Notes under the pieces: model-generated
Databases searched by the model: none
The model's input: only the letters and a program-made list of their open reading frames with translations
Told to the model about the DNA's origin: nothing
From: an uncultured Bacteroides sp.
GTDB taxonomy: Bacteria; Bacteroidota; Bacteroidia; Bacteroidales; Bacteroidaceae
Length of the DNA: 59,890 nucleotides
Assembly (NCBI GenBank): GCA_947173895.1
Contig: CAMWGU010000014.1
Coordinates: 1-59,890, forward strand
Direction of reading: 5' to 3'
Shown here: positions 28,208 through 38,485 of the stretch, in pieces
Numbering within the stretch: the first letter of the stretch is position 1
How the letters are laid out: every line of letters begins with the position of its first letter
Position numbers and translations under genes: made by a program

Positions 28208-30076
28208 ATGAGTGATATAATCCGTTTGTTGCCGGACTCTGTAGCCAATCAGATAGCGGCAGGAGAGGTGATTCAGCGTCCTGCATCTGTAATTAAAGAA
28301 TTGGTGGAGAATGCTATTGACGCAGGTGCACGACACATTGATGTGCTGGTTGTGGATGCAGGAAAGACTTCCATTCAGGTGATTGATGATGGAAAAGGTA
28401 TGTCGGAGACGGATGCACGTTTGTCTTTTGAACGTCATGCGACTTCTAAGATTCGTGAAGCGGCCGATTTGTTTGCTTTGCATACGATGGGCTTTCGTGG
28501 AGAGGCGTTGGCCTCTATTGCTGCAGTGGCACAAGTGGAGCTCCGTACTCGTATGGAAGAAGAGGAACTGGGGACTATGTTAACAGTGGCAGGTTCTAAA
28601 GTAGAGAATCAAGAGGCGGTTTCGTGTCCGAAAGGAAGCAGTTTCAATGTGAAAAATTTGTTCTTCAATGTGCCGGCACGTCGCAAGTTTTTAAAGTCGA
28701 ACCAGACAGAGTTGAGCAATATACTGACAGAATTTGAGCGAATTGTATTGGTCAATCCGGCTGTGTCATTCACTTTGCGCCATAATGATTCAGAATTATT
28801 TAATCTCCCAGAACTCCAATTGCGTCAGCGTATTATGGGGGTTTTTGGAAAGAAATTGAATCAGGAATTGTTATCGTTGAATGTAGATACTACGATGGTC
28901 TGTGTCTCTGGATTTGTGGGAAAACCGGAGACGGCCCGTAAGAAAGGAGCTCGTCAATACTTTTTCGTAAACGGACGGTATATGCGTCATCCTTATTTTC
29001 ATAAGGCAGTTATGGATGCATACGAACATTTGGTTCCTGTGGGAGAACAGGTGTCTTATTTCATTTATCTGGAAGTGGATCCTGCACATATAGATGTGAA
29101 TATACATCCAACTAAGACCGAGATAAAATTTGAGAACGAGCAAGCAATCTGGCAGATATTGGCGGCAGCTGTGAAAGAAACTTTAGGTAAGTTTAATGCA
29201 GTGCCTTCCATTGATTTTGATACGGAAGGTATGCCGGATATTCCAGCTTTTGATACTTCACCATACAAGGGTATACAGCCGCCTAAGACAACTTATAATC
29301 CTGAATACAATCCTTTTAACACTTCGGCTTCCCCTCCTTCTTCTTATTCTTCTTCCGGTAAGGATTGGGAAAAATTGTATGCGGGTTTGGAGCGGCAGAC
29401 TTCTTCACAGCATGCTTCTTCTGATGAGGTCAACTATGGAACGGACGGGTTTGCAATTGCTGATGCTCCTTCAAGTTTGTATGATCAAGTAGAGAATACA
29501 TCGGTTGTTGAGAAGTCGGGGCAACACTATCAGTTTAAAGGGCGTTTTATCCTGACTTCTGTAAAATCCGGATTGATGATCATTGATCAGCAACGTGCCC
29601 ATATTCGTATTTTATATGACAGATATATGGATCAGATAACTCGGCGACAAGGTGTTTCTCAAGGAATGTTGTTCCCGGATATTGTGCAGTTCCCTCTTTC
29701 CGAAGTTGTCATTTTGCAGGAGATTATGGAGGATTTGTCATTTCTTGGATTTGAATTAACAGATTTAGGAGGAGGAAATTATGCCATCAACGGAATTCCG
29801 GCAGGTATTGATGGACTGAATCCCATCGAATTAATTCAAAATATGGTGCATACGGCTTTGGAAAAAGCAGGGAAAGTGAAGGAGGAAATACAAAGTATAT
29901 TGGCTTTGACATTAGCGAAAGCGGCGGCGATTGTTTCTGGTCAGGTGTTGACTCACGAAGAGATGACTGGATTGGTGGATGAATTGTTTGCTGTATCCAC
30001 TCCCAATTATACTCCGGATGGCAAAACAGTACTTGCTGTCATTAGTGAGGATGAACTGGAGAAACTGTTTAAATGA
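28208..30076 (+). CDS. mutL: DNA mismatch repair protein MutL
   Basis: MutL couples mismatch detection by MutS to strand removal. 622 residues. The GHKL ATPase is intact: [32 protein letters not shown], and the transducer domain ends with FVNGRY and [14 protein letters not shown] serine-rich linker (about 360-420) precedes the dimerisation domain. In that domain the position of the endonuclease motif DQHAxxExxxxE reads [13 protein letters not shown], lacking the usual His and first Glu, so nicking activity is doubtful. Confidence 0.96.
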   Translation: MSDIIRLLPDSVANQIAAGEVIQRPASVIKELVENAIDAGARHIDVLVVDAGKTSIQVIDDGKGMSETDARLSFERHATSKIREAADLFALHTMGFRGEALASIAAVAQVELRTRMEEEELGTMLTVAGSKVENQEAVSCPKGSSFNVKNLFFNVPARRKFLKSNQTELSNILTEFERIVLVNPAVSFTLRHNDSELFNLPELQLRQRIMGVFGKKLNQELLSLNVDTTMVCVSGFVGKPETARKKGARQYFFVNGRYMRHPYFHKAVMDAYEHLVPVGEQVSYFIYLEVDPAHIDVNIHPTKTEIKFENEQAIWQILAAAVKETLGKFNAVPSIDFDTEGMPDIPAFDTSPYKGIQPPKTTYNPEYNPFNTSASPPSSYSSSGKDWEKLYAGLERQTSSQHASSDEVNYGTDGFAIADAPSSLYDQVENTSVVEKSGQHYQFKGRFILTSVKSGLMIIDQQRAHIRILYDRYMDQITRRQGVSQGMLFPDIVQFPLSEVVILQEIMEDLSFLGFELTDLGGGNYAINGIPAGIDGLNPIELIQNMVHTALEKAGKVKEEIQSILALTLAKAAAIVSGQVLTHEEMTGLVDELFAVSTPNYTPDGKTVLAVISEDELEKLFK

Positions 30077-30167
30077 TATGCTTGTTGGCGCATTATAAAT
30101 AACGTGAAGATTCTTGAACTTAATAAAAACAAATTCAATACACCATTATTTTTTGGCAGGACTTTTG

Positions 30168-30175
30168 TACATTTG
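30168..30175 (+). promoter_or_regulatory. Promoter -7 element before the BamA-like gene
   Basis: TACATTTG fits TAnnTTTG, about 60 bp before the start codon. The -33 box is not clear. It may drive the entire sulfonation cluster downstream, given the short gaps. Confidence 0.55.
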
Positions 30176-30235
30176 AAAACTCATTTGCTGCTGAAAGTTT
30201 TTTGTATAGGATTTTAGCAGCCAATAATCAATGAT

Positions 30236-31444
30236 ATGAAGATACTATTATTTAGTTTGCTTTTGTGCTTGTTAGGCTCTTTGAATGGGATGGCACAAGA
30301 AAATGATAGGGGTGTTAACTCTGAAGATACTACCTTTCATCAACTTTCAAAAAAAGAATTAAAGCGGCAACGGGTGGTCAGGCGCAATATACATTATAAT
30401 ATATTGGGTGGACCGAGTTATACTCCGGATTTTGGTGCTTTGATAGGAGGTAGTGCTTTGGTAACGTTCCGTATGAATCCATCGGATTCATTGCAAAAAC
30501 GTTCTGTTTTGCCGATGGCGGTCGCGCTGATGTTTGAAGGAGGCTTGAATCTGATGGTGAAGCCTCAGTTATTCTTTAAAAACGATAAGTTCCGCATATT
30601 TGGCAAGTTTGTATATAAAAATACACGAGAGAATTTTTATGGCGTTGGATATACTACCAATAAGCATTATGAGCGTAGTGATTCTACCAGTGAATACCGT
30701 TACGGTGGATTCCAGATCAATCCATGGTTTTTGTTTCGTTTGGGAAGGAGTAATTTTTTTGCTGGTCCGCAGATTGATGTAAGCTATGATAAGATGTCCG
30801 AACCCGCAAGATATTTGGTGGAGCAACCAGATTATAAAAGATTAGGAGGTGATGTCGGTGGATATACAAACTTTAATTCCGGGGTGGGATTCTTATTAAC
30901 GTATGACAGTCGGGATATTCCTGCTAATGCTTATAAAGGTATTTATCTGGATTTCCGCGGATTGATGTATCAGAATTTTTTAGGAAGTGACAATAACTTC
31001 TATCGTTTGGAGGTGGATTATCGTCAGTATAAACGTATGGGGAACAGAAAGGTGTTGGCTTGGACTGCCCAAACTAAAAATGTGTTTGGTAATGTTCCGA
31101 TAAATCAATATGCTTTGAGTGGTACTCCGTTTGATCTTCGTGGGTATTATATGGGACAATACCGTGATAAATCCTCCCATGTAGTACTTGCCGAATATCG
31201 TCAGATGTTCAATACAGACAAAAGTACATGGGTAAAACGCATGTTGCATCATTTAGGATTTGTCGCTTGGGGAGGATGTGGTTTTATGGGACCTACCATG
31301 GGCAAGATTGAAGGAGTGTTACCTAATGCTGGTCTAGGGCTTCGCATCGAGGTTCAGCCACGTATGAATGTCCGTCTGGATTTTGGACGTAATTTTGCAA
31401 ATAATCAGAGTTTGTTCTATTTTAATATGACTGAAGCATTTTAA
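30236..31444 (+). CDS. BamA/TamA-like outer-membrane beta-barrel protein
   Basis: A 402-residue protein with a signal peptide (cut after MAQ) and no POTRA domains; almost all of it is a 16-strand-type barrel of the surface-antigen (Omp85) family, seen in the alternating pattern and in motifs such as GVGFLLTYDSRDIPANAYKG, DLRGYYMGQYRDKS and the end LGLRIEVQPRMNVRLDFG. Short Omp85 proteins without POTRA domains are common in Bacteroidota; their cargo is unknown. It ends 15 bp before cysQ, so it may belong to the same transcript; whether it works with the sulfonation genes is open. Confidence 0.8.
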   Translation: MKILLFSLLLCLLGSLNGMAQENDRGVNSEDTTFHQLSKKELKRQRVVRRNIHYNILGGPSYTPDFGALIGGSALVTFRMNPSDSLQKRSVLPMAVALMFEGGLNLMVKPQLFFKNDKFRIFGKFVYKNTRENFYGVGYTTNKHYERSDSTSEYRYGGFQINPWFLFRLGRSNFFAGPQIDVSYDKMSEPARYLVEQPDYKRLGGDVGGYTNFNSGVGFLLTYDSRDIPANAYKGIYLDFRGLMYQNFLGSDNNFYRLEVDYRQYKRMGNRKVLAWTAQTKNVFGNVPINQYALSGTPFDLRGYYMGQYRDKSSHVVLAEYRQMFNTDKSTWVKRMLHHLGFVAWGGCGFMGPTMGKIEGVLPNAGLGLRIEVQPRMNVRLDFGRNFANNQSLFYFNMTEAF

Positions 31445-31459
31445 TGGAAGGTATATGAT

Positions 31460-32269
31460 ATGCAGACTGAATATATAATAAAAGCAATAGATGCAGCTTT
31501 GGCTGCTGGTAAAGAAATTCTAGAAGTTTACTATGACCCAAACTCTGATTTTCAAGTTGAAAGAAAAGCAGACCAGTCTCCGTTGACGCTTGCTGATCGT
31601 AGGGCGCATGACACCATTATGAATTATTTGCGAGACACGGATTATCCAGTGTTGAGCGAGGAAGGAAGACATTTACCTTACGAGGAACGGTCAAGATGGG
31701 ATACTTTGTGGATAGTAGACCCGCTGGACGGAACAAAGGAGTTTATCAAACGGAATGGAGAGTTTACCGTCAATATTGCTTTGGTGGAGCGGAAGATTCC
31801 TGTTTTTGGAGTGATTTATGTTCCTGTTACGAAAACTCTTTATTGGGGAGAACCGATTGCGGGTGCTTATAAAATGGAAGGAGTGGCCTTGCGTGACGGA
31901 CGTTCGCTGGAAGAAATGAAGGCTGCTGCTCTCCGATTGCCTTGTGCCCAAACGAATGAATCTTTTGTCATGGTGGCTTCCCGTTCACATTTGTCAGCTG
32001 AAACAGCAGATTATGTAGAACAAAAGCGAAAGATGTATCCTCATGTGGAATTGGTGTCTGTGGGCAGTTCGATCAAGATATGCAAGGTCAGTGAAGGAGT
32101 GGCTGATGAGTATCCTCGTTTTGCTCCTACCATGGAATGGGATACGGCTGCTGGTCATGCCATAGCTAAGGCGGCGGGAGCCGAAATATATCAGGTCGGC
32201 AAAGAAGAACCTCTAGTGTATAACAAACTGGATTTGTTGAATCCTTGGTTTATCGTTAAACGAGATTAA
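31460..32269 (+). CDS. cysQ: 3'(2'),5'-bisphosphate nucleotidase CysQ
   Basis: Hydrolyses PAP (3'-phosphoadenosine 5'-phosphate) to AMP, removing the inhibitory by-product of sulfonate transfer from PAPS. 269 residues, inositol monophosphatase fold. Metal and catalytic motifs are complete: EEGRH, DPLDGTKEFIKRNGEFTVNIAL and EWDTAAGHAIAKAAG. The placement with cysC, cysD, cysN and a sulfotransferase supports a PAP-recycling role here. The next gene starts about 9-12 bp on. Confidence 0.95.
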   Translation: MQTEYIIKAIDAALAAGKEILEVYYDPNSDFQVERKADQSPLTLADRRAHDTIMNYLRDTDYPVLSEEGRHLPYEERSRWDTLWIVDPLDGTKEFIKRNGEFTVNIALVERKIPVFGVIYVPVTKTLYWGEPIAGAYKMEGVALRDGRSLEEMKAAALRLPCAQTNESFVMVASRSHLSAETADYVEQKRKMYPHVELVSVGSSIKICKVSEGVADEYPRFAPTMEWDTAAGHAIAKAAGAEIYQVGKEEPLVYNKLDLLNPWFIVKRD

Positions 32270-32281
32270 TATTCAAAAGTG

Positions 32282-33838
32282 ATGCTGACATTTGATATGA
32301 TTATTGTATTTGGAGGATTGTTGGGGATGGTGTCCGCACTGATTCTCGACAAAATGCGTCCTGGTATGATTCTGTTTTCTGTGGTTGTGCTTTTTCTGTG
32401 TTTCGGCATACTGACTCCGAAAGAGATGCTGGAAGGTTTTAGTAACAAGGGAATGATTACCGTTGCTTTGCTTTTTCTGATTAGCGAAGGAGTGAGACAG
32501 TCGGGGGCCTTGGGACAGTTGATAAAAAAACTTCTTCCTCAAGGGGAAACAACAGTCATGAAGGCACAGGCACGTATGTTGCCTGTAGTTTCATTTGTAT
32601 CGGCTTTTTTGAACAACACTCCGGTGATTGTTATTTTTGCACCTATTATTAAACGGTGGGCAGAATCGGTTCATCTTCCTGCCACTAAATTCCTGATTCC
32701 TATTTCATACGCAACCATATTGGGTGGTATTTGTACGCTTATCGGAACTTCTACTAATCTGGTGGTGGATGGTATGGTGGTGGATGCTGGTTACAAAGGA
32801 TTTGGCATGTTCGAGCTGGGACGGGTAGGTGTTTTTATAGCTTTGGCAGGCATTCTATATCTATTGTTTTTCTCTTCTAGGCTACTGCCTGATGTGCGTA
32901 AGGACACGGTCGGCGATGGGCAGGAGGAGACAGATACTTCTTCTTTTCATCGGGTTGAGGCTGTGATCGGCGCGCGTTTTCCGGGTATCAACAAACGAGT
33001 GGGTGATTTTAATTTTATCCGCCACTATGGTGCCGAGGTAAGGGAAATCAAGCGGGGAGGAGCCAGTATCGTGGATAATTTATCGCGGGTAAAATTTCGC
33101 GAGGGAGATACCTTGGTATTATGGGCGGATGATTCTTTTCTTTCTACGTGGGGGGATTCTTCTGTGTTTGTGTTGTTGGCCAATGGAAAGGATACAGAAC
33201 CGGAAGCTAGCCGGAAGAAGCGTTGGTTTGCGTTAGCTTTATTGGTGCTGATGATTGTAGGGGCAACACTGGGCGAGTTACCTTTTATGGAAGAATTGCT
33301 GCCGGGCATTAATCTGGATATGTTTTTCTTTGCGGCCATAACGACTGTGATTATGGCATGGACCAAATTGTTTCCGGCACGTAAATATACGAAATATATA
33401 TCATGGGATATTCTGATAACCATAGCCTGTGCATTTGCTATAAGCCGTGCTATGGTGAATTCCGGAGTGGCGGATGCCATTGCGCGTGGCATTATTGATT
33501 TGAGTAATGAATACGGTCCTCATGTGTTGCTGGCAGTATTGTTTATCATTACCAATTTATTTACGGAACTGATAACCAACAATGCGGCGGCGGCTTTGGC
33601 ATTTCCGTTGGCTCTTTCCTTGTCTAATCAGTTGGGAGTAAGTCCGATGCCTTTCTTTGTTGTAATCTGTATTGCAGCGTCTGCCAGCTTCTCCACTCCC
33701 ATCGGATACCAGACCAATTTGATAGTACAGGGTATCGGAAACTATAAGTTTACAGATTTTGTGCGTATCGGTTTGCCGTTGAATATACTGACGTTCATTA
33801 TTTCGGTTATGTTGATTCCATTAATATGGCCTTTCTGA
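32282..33838 (+). CDS. SLC13-family anion permease with a TrkA-C domain
   Basis: A 518-residue membrane protein of the divalent-anion:Na+ symporter (SLC13/CitMHS) type. About 10-12 membrane segments are split by one cytosolic RCK_C/TrkA-C domain (about 230-305, FIRHYGAEVREIKRGG...FREGDTLVLWA). Two inverted-repeat signature loops are visible: LNNTPVIVIF with IGTSTNLVVDG and ITNNAAAALAFP with STPIGYQTNL. By context between cysQ and cysC it is probably the sulfate uptake permease. ATG 32282 is preferred over GTG 32279. It overlaps the reading frame of cysC only if the latter's early ATG were used. Confidence 0.88.
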   Translation: MLTFDMIIVFGGLLGMVSALILDKMRPGMILFSVVVLFLCFGILTPKEMLEGFSNKGMITVALLFLISEGVRQSGALGQLIKKLLPQGETTVMKAQARMLPVVSFVSAFLNNTPVIVIFAPIIKRWAESVHLPATKFLIPISYATILGGICTLIGTSTNLVVDGMVVDAGYKGFGMFELGRVGVFIALAGILYLLFFSSRLLPDVRKDTVGDGQEETDTSSFHRVEAVIGARFPGINKRVGDFNFIRHYGAEVREIKRGGASIVDNLSRVKFREGDTLVLWADDSFLSTWGDSSVFVLLANGKDTEPEASRKKRWFALALLVLMIVGATLGELPFMEELLPGINLDMFFFAAITTVIMAWTKLFPARKYTKYISWDILITIACAFAISRAMVNSGVADAIARGIIDLSNEYGPHVLLAVLFIITNLFTELITNNAAAALAFPLALSLSNQLGVSPMPFFVVICIAASASFSTPIGYQTNLIVQGIGNYKFTDFVRIGLPLNILTFIISVMLIPLIWPF

Positions 33839-33867
33839 CGAATTTTAAGAAAAAACAGATTATAGAA

Positions 33868-34482
33868 ATGAAAGAAGAAAATATCTATCCTATATTTGAC
33901 CGTATGCTTTCCCGCGAGGATAAAGAGGAACTGCTGGGACAACGGGGGGTAATGATTTGGCTGACAGGACTCAGTGGCTCAGGCAAGAGTACGTTGGCTA
34001 TAGCTTTGGAGCGTGAGTTGCACCAACGTGGTTTGCTTTGCCGTATTTTGGATGGAGATAATATCCGCTGTGGCATCAATAGTAATTTAGGCTTTTCTGC
34101 AGAGGATCGTGTAGAGAATATTCGGCGTATTGCCGAGATAGGCAAATTGTTTGTCGACACGGGAGTCATCACTATTGCCGCTTTTATCAGTCCCAGTAAT
34201 GATCTTCGGCAGATGGCGACTCAGATTATCGGGGCAGATGATTTTTTGGAAGTTTATGTCAGTACTCCCTTGGAGGAGTGTGAAAAACGTGATGTGAAAG
34301 GGCTTTATGCCAAGGCGCGTCGTGGAGAGATCCCCCATTTTACCGGCATATCCGCACCTTTTGAGGCTCCGGAACATCCGGTATTGTCTTTGGATACTTC
34401 CAAGCTGAGCTTGGAAGAAGCTGTTGGTGCTTTGCTGGAATTGGTACTGTCTTCAGTCAATAATAAAGGAGAAAAAATATAA
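33868..34482 (+). CDS. cysC: Adenylylsulfate (APS) kinase
   Basis: Phosphorylates APS to PAPS. 204 residues. P-loop GLSGSGKS (34-41), DGDNIRCGIN, FVDTGVITIAAFISP and the KGLYAKAR substrate loop are intact. I start at 33868 (MKEENIYP), since the ATG at 33826 lies inside the permease gene and would add an unconserved 14 residues. As a separate gene it is consistent with a CysN lacking the fused kinase domain. cysD follows after 11 bp. Confidence 0.95.
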   Translation: MKEENIYPIFDRMLSREDKEELLGQRGVMIWLTGLSGSGKSTLAIALERELHQRGLLCRILDGDNIRCGINSNLGFSAEDRVENIRRIAEIGKLFVDTGVITIAAFISPSNDLRQMATQIIGADDFLEVYVSTPLEECEKRDVKGLYAKARRGEIPHFTGISAPFEAPEHPVLSLDTSKLSLEEAVGALLELVLSSVNNKGEKI

Positions 34483-34493
34483 TTTATTAGGAA

Positions 34494-35405
34494 ATGGAAG
34501 AAAATTATAAATTGAGCCACTTGAAGGAACTGGAGGCAGAGTCTATCCATATCATTCGTGAAGTGGCGGCTGAATTTGAGAATCCTGTCATGCTTTATAG
34601 TATCGGCAAAGACTCTTCTGTCATGGTGCGTCTGGCCGAGAAGGCATTCTATCCGGGAAAGGTACCTTTCCCTTTGATGCATATTGACTCAAAATGGAAA
34701 TTCAGAGAGATGATCGAGTTTCGCGACAAGTATGCTGAGGAATATGGTTGGAATCTGATTGTAGAGAGTAATATGGAGGCTTTCAATGCAGGAGTGGGAC
34801 CTTTCACACATGGTAGCAAAGTGCATACTGATTTAATGAAGACGCAGGCATTACTTCATGCACTGGATAAATATAAATTCGATGCTGCCTTTGGCGGAGC
34901 GCGCCGTGACGAGGAGAAATCGCGTGCCAAAGAACGTATATTCTCCTTCCGCGACCGTTTTCATCAGTGGGATCCCAAGAATCAGCGTCCTGAGTTGTGG
35001 GATATCTACAATGCCAAGATTCATAAGGGAGAAAGTATCAGGGTGTTTCCGTTGAGCAATTGGACCGAACTGGATATCTGGCAATACATTCGTTTGGAAC
35101 ATATTCCTATCGTGCCGCTTTATTTTGCCAAAGAGCGTCCGGTGGTGAATATTGACGGAAATCTGATTATGGCTGACGACCACCGTTTGCCCGAAGAGTA
35201 TCGTGACCGTATTGAAATAAAGAAAGTGCGCTTTCGTACTTTGGGTTGCTGGCCTTTGACCGGAGCCGTAGAGAGCGAAGCCGATACGATTGAGAAAATT
35301 GTGGAAGAAATGATGACTACTACCAAAAGCGAACGCACTACTCGGGTTATCGACTTCGATCAGGATGCCAGTATGGAACAGAAAAAGCGCGAGGGATATT
35401 TTTAA
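34494..35405 (+). CDS. cysD: Sulfate adenylyltransferase subunit 2
   Basis: ATP-pyrophosphatase-fold catalytic subunit of ATP sulfurylase; makes APS from sulfate and ATP with CysN. 303 residues. The PP-loop SIGKDSSV (36-43) and the family segments [27 protein letters not shown] and [15 protein letters not shown] are all present. It lies 11 bp after cysC and about 34 bp before cysN. Confidence 0.97.
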   Translation: MEENYKLSHLKELEAESIHIIREVAAEFENPVMLYSIGKDSSVMVRLAEKAFYPGKVPFPLMHIDSKWKFREMIEFRDKYAEEYGWNLIVESNMEAFNAGVGPFTHGSKVHTDLMKTQALLHALDKYKFDAAFGGARRDEEKSRAKERIFSFRDRFHQWDPKNQRPELWDIYNAKIHKGESIRVFPLSNWTELDIWQYIRLEHIPIVPLYFAKERPVVNIDGNLIMADDHRLPEEYRDRIEIKKVRFRTLGCWPLTGAVESEADTIEKIVEEMMTTTKSERTTRVIDFDQDASMEQKKREGYF

Positions 35406-35439
35406 ATGGAAAACCAGGACTTAAAAAACGAAAAGGGTG

Positions 35440-36897
35440 ATGGAGAATAAACTGAATATAAAAGAATATCTGGACAAGGATGAACAGAAGGACTTGCTAC
35501 GTCTGTTGACTGCCGGGTCGGTAGATGATGGGAAATCCACCTTGATAGGACGCCTGCTGTTCGATAGCAAGAAATTGTATGAGGACCAGCTGGCCGCTTT
35601 GGAACGCGACAGCAAGCGTATGGGAAATGCCGGCGATCATATAGATTATGCTTTGTTGTGTGACGGACTGAAAGCGGAACGCGAACAAGGGATCACGATT
35701 GATGTGGCTTACCGATATTTCTCGACGAACAACCGCAAATTTATCATTGCCGATACTCCGGGACATGAACAATATACTCGTAACATGATTACCGGTGGAT
35801 CTACTGCCAATCTTGCTATAATTCTGGTAGATGCCCGTCTGGGTATCATCACGCAAACCTGCCGGCATACTTTTCTGGTTTCATTGTTGGGCATAAAGCA
35901 TGTGGTGTTGGCTGTCAATAAGATGGATCTCGTTGACTTTTCGGAGGAGCGCTTCAATGAAATAGTTGCCGCATATATGAAATTTGTTCAACCGCTGGGT
36001 ATTCCTGATGTGACTTGTATCCCTCTTTCGGCACTTGACGGTGATAATGTGGTGGAGAAATCCGAGCGCACTCCGTGGTATAAAGGCATTTCTTTGCTGG
36101 AGTTGCTTGAGACTGTTTCTATCGGAAATGACCATAATCTGACTGATTTTCGCTTTCCGGTTCAGTATGTGTTGAGGCCGAATCTGGATTTTCGTGGTTT
36201 CTGTGGAAAGATAGCTTCCGGAGTGGTGCGCAAAGGGGATGAAGTGATGGCTTTACCTTCCGGAAAGAAATCCCGTATCAAGAGCATTGTAACGTATGAA
36301 GGTGAGCTGGATTATGCATACCCGCCACAGGCAGTGACGCTGACTTTGGAAGATGAAATAGACGTGTCTCGTGGAGAAATGTTGGTGCATACCGGTAACG
36401 CGCCTGTGATTGACCGCAATTTTGAGGCCATGCTGGTATGGATGGACGAGGAGGCTATGGATGTTGACAAGTCTTTCTTTATCAAACATACCACTCATAC
36501 GGGGCGTATTCGTATAGACGGCATTAAGTATAAAGTAGACGTGAACACCATGGAGCATTTGTCTGTGGAGAACGGCAGGTTGAAACAAGAAGAGTTGCCT
36601 TTGCAGTTGAATCAGATAGCACGGGTGACACTGACTGCCGCCCAACCGTTTTTCTTTGATGCTTATCAGAAAAACAAGGCTTGCGGTTCTTTCATATTGA
36701 TCGATCCTATTACCCATAATACCAGTGCAGTGGGTATGATTATAGACAGGGTGGAGGCCAAAGATATGGCGTGTGTCATGGAAATTCCTACGTTGAACCT
36801 GACTGCAATGGGAATCGGTGAGGAACATTACAGAGCGATAGAGAAAGTAGTGAAGGAACTGGGCCGTCAGGGCATTGCCGTGAAGCTTGAACGCTAA
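35440..36897 (+). CDS. cysN: Sulfate adenylyltransferase subunit 1 (GTPase)
   Basis: GTPase that drives the CysD reaction. 485 residues. G1 GSVDDGKS (26-33), G3 DTPGHEQY, G4 NKMDLVDF and the EF-Tu-like barrel domains are present; there is no C-terminal APS-kinase fusion. ATG 35440 is preferred to the adjoining GTG. A 17-bp terminator stem follows 21 bp after the stop. Confidence 0.97.
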   Translation: MENKLNIKEYLDKDEQKDLLRLLTAGSVDDGKSTLIGRLLFDSKKLYEDQLAALERDSKRMGNAGDHIDYALLCDGLKAEREQGITIDVAYRYFSTNNRKFIIADTPGHEQYTRNMITGGSTANLAIILVDARLGIITQTCRHTFLVSLLGIKHVVLAVNKMDLVDFSEERFNEIVAAYMKFVQPLGIPDVTCIPLSALDGDNVVEKSERTPWYKGISLLELLETVSIGNDHNLTDFRFPVQYVLRPNLDFRGFCGKIASGVVRKGDEVMALPSGKKSRIKSIVTYEGELDYAYPPQAVTLTLEDEIDVSRGEMLVHTGNAPVIDRNFEAMLVWMDEEAMDVDKSFFIKHTTHTGRIRIDGIKYKVDVNTMEHLSVENGRLKQEELPLQLNQIARVTLTAAQPFFFDAYQKNKACGSFILIDPITHNTSAVGMIIDRVEAKDMACVMEIPTLNLTAMGIGEEHYRAIEKVVKELGRQGIAVKLER

Positions 36898-36918
36898 ACC
36901 GTTTGAGACGGTCAATTC

Positions 36919-36966
36919 ATATCCGCATGGCGGGTGGCAACCTGCCATGCGGATATTCTTTTTTTT
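36919..36966 (+). terminator. Terminator between cysN and the sulfotransferase gene
   Basis: A 17-bp stem (36919-36935 with 36940-36956, one GU wobble) with a GGCA loop and a long T run. The sulfotransferase ATG is only about 25 bp beyond, with no promoter in between. Confidence 0.88.
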
Positions 36967-36991
36967 CGTAAACCAATAAAACCAACACAAC

Positions 36992-38098
36992 ATGGGATTA
37001 CTTGAATTTAATAAACTGCCTATCAACACCTTGGTAGGTGCCGATTGGAAAACCTTTAACGCCATTACCGCCGGACGGCAGATAGACTCTGCTTATAAAG
37101 GGAAGTACCGTTTGACCAAAACTGTGTGCCGGATGCTTTCTCTTCTGGCTCCCTTGCAAGAAAGCCGCTATCGGAAACTGCTGGCCGATAAGCCTCTGGA
37201 GCACGATCCGGTCTTTATCCTCGGCCATTGGCGCAGTGGAACCACCTTTATGCACAATATTTTCTCTTGCGATAAACATTTCGGTTACAACACTACTTAT
37301 CAAACCGTGTTTCCTCATCTGATGATGTGGGGGCAGCCTTTCTTTAAGAAGAACATGAGCTGGCTGATGCCCGACAAACGTCCGACTGACAACATGGAAC
37401 TGGCCGTAGACCTTCCTCAGGAAGAGGAATTTGCGTTGGCCAACATGATGCCTTACACTTATTATAACTTTTGGTTCTTGCCGAAATACCAGCAGGAGTA
37501 TGCCGATAAATACCTCTTGTTCGATGACATTACGGAAGAAGAACTGAAGGTGTTCGAAGAGACATTTGTCAAACTGATTAAGATTTCATTATGGAATACG
37601 GGAGGGACACAGTTCCTAAGCAAGAATCCGCCTCATACAGGACGGGTGAAGGAATTGGTGAAGATGTTTCCGAATGCCAAATTCATTTATTTGATGCGCA
37701 ATCCTTATACGGTATTCGAATCTACGCGCAACTTCTTTACCAATACCATCCAACCTTTGAAATTGGAAGATATATCGCCGGAGGTATTGGAACAGAACAT
37801 CCTGTCTATTTATGCCAAGCTGTATCATAAGTATGAGGCTGACAAGAAGTTCATTCCTGAAGGAAACCTGATGGAAGTGAAGTTCGAGGACTTTGAGGCG
37901 GATGCCATGGCCATGACCGAGCATATTTACAAGTCGCTGTGCATTCCCGGATTTGATGAGGCTGCTCCGGCCATCACACAGTATATAGGCGGCAAGAAAG
38001 GTTACAGGAAAAATAAGTATCAATATGATGACCGTACGGTGCGGCTGGTAGAGGAGCATTGGAAGTTTGCTTTGGAGCAATGGGGCTATTCCCTCTGA
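36992..38098 (+). CDS. PAPS-dependent sulfotransferase
   Basis: A 368-residue cytosolic sulfotransferase-fold protein. The PAPS 5'-phosphosulfate loop is GHWRSGTTFMHN (78-89), the core KNPPHTGR is at 211-218, and the 3'-phosphate motif is RNPYTVFES (236-244). No signal peptide. It is the last gene after cysQ, permease, cysC, cysD and cysN. I recall that a Bacteroides thetaiotaomicron sulfotransferase with this neighbourhood (BT_0416) has been reported to sulfonate cholesterol and other steroids; by synteny and motif order this is a probable orthologue, but substrate is inferred. A strong terminator separates it from cysN. Confidence 0.9.
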   Translation: MGLLEFNKLPINTLVGADWKTFNAITAGRQIDSAYKGKYRLTKTVCRMLSLLAPLQESRYRKLLADKPLEHDPVFILGHWRSGTTFMHNIFSCDKHFGYNTTYQTVFPHLMMWGQPFFKKNMSWLMPDKRPTDNMELAVDLPQEEEFALANMMPYTYYNFWFLPKYQQEYADKYLLFDDITEEELKVFEETFVKLIKISLWNTGGTQFLSKNPPHTGRVKELVKMFPNAKFIYLMRNPYTVFESTRNFFTNTIQPLKLEDISPEVLEQNILSIYAKLYHKYEADKKFIPEGNLMEVKFEDFEADAMAMTEHIYKSLCIPGFDEAAPAITQYIGGKKGYRKNKYQYDDRTVRLVEEHWKFALEQWGYSL

Positions 38099-38485
38099 CC
38101 GAAGCATGTTCGAACCATCCCCCCTCATCAGGCCTGAACCGCGGAGGAGGGAAAAGTTACAGATTGTAGCCATAACATCTTAAAAGGGTCGTATCAAGCT
38201 CTGTATTGAGTAATGATACGATCCTTACTTTTATCTTTTGGGATGCTCGGATTTCAAATAATAAGTTCACCTTTTCACCAATTGAGTTTTGGCACGCTTT
38301 TCTTTGCCCACTGTCATTGGGCAACCTTCGCAAAGTCGCCGGATAGTTTCCTTCCCGCGTGATGTGTATATGGGGGCTATGCGACCGTGGTATGACAATC
38401 ATTGCTTGCCGAAGGGAGCCTGGATTGCTACCCGAAGATGTTCAAACCTGCGGCATGTTGTTTATGAATACTCCGGAAGATGCTG
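38099..38485. other. 387-bp gap without a recognised gene
   Basis: Between the sulfotransferase and yaaA ends. A hairpin of 11 paired bases (38186-38196 with 38214-38224) is visible; T-rich sequence follows. An 81-codon minus-strand open frame (38157-38402) has no family resemblance that I can see and covers this hairpin, so I do not call it a gene. Confidence 0.5.
38186..38224 (+). terminator. Possible terminator hairpin downstream of the sulfotransferase
   Basis: GGGTCGTATCA and TGATACGATCC pair over 11 bp (one GU wobble), loop of 17 nt, then TTACTTTTATCTTTT. It is 87 bp after the stop codon; weak T run. Confidence 0.45.

Noticed and set aside
36253-37065. 270-codon minus-strand open frame spanning cysN and the terminator
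   Set aside because: Antisense to cysN and runs through the terminator hairpin; no family resemblance.
38157-38402. 81-codon minus-strand gene candidate downstream of the sulfotransferase
   Set aside because: No family resemblance, no ribosome site or promoter seen, and part of it is a hairpin; kept only as a note on the gap.
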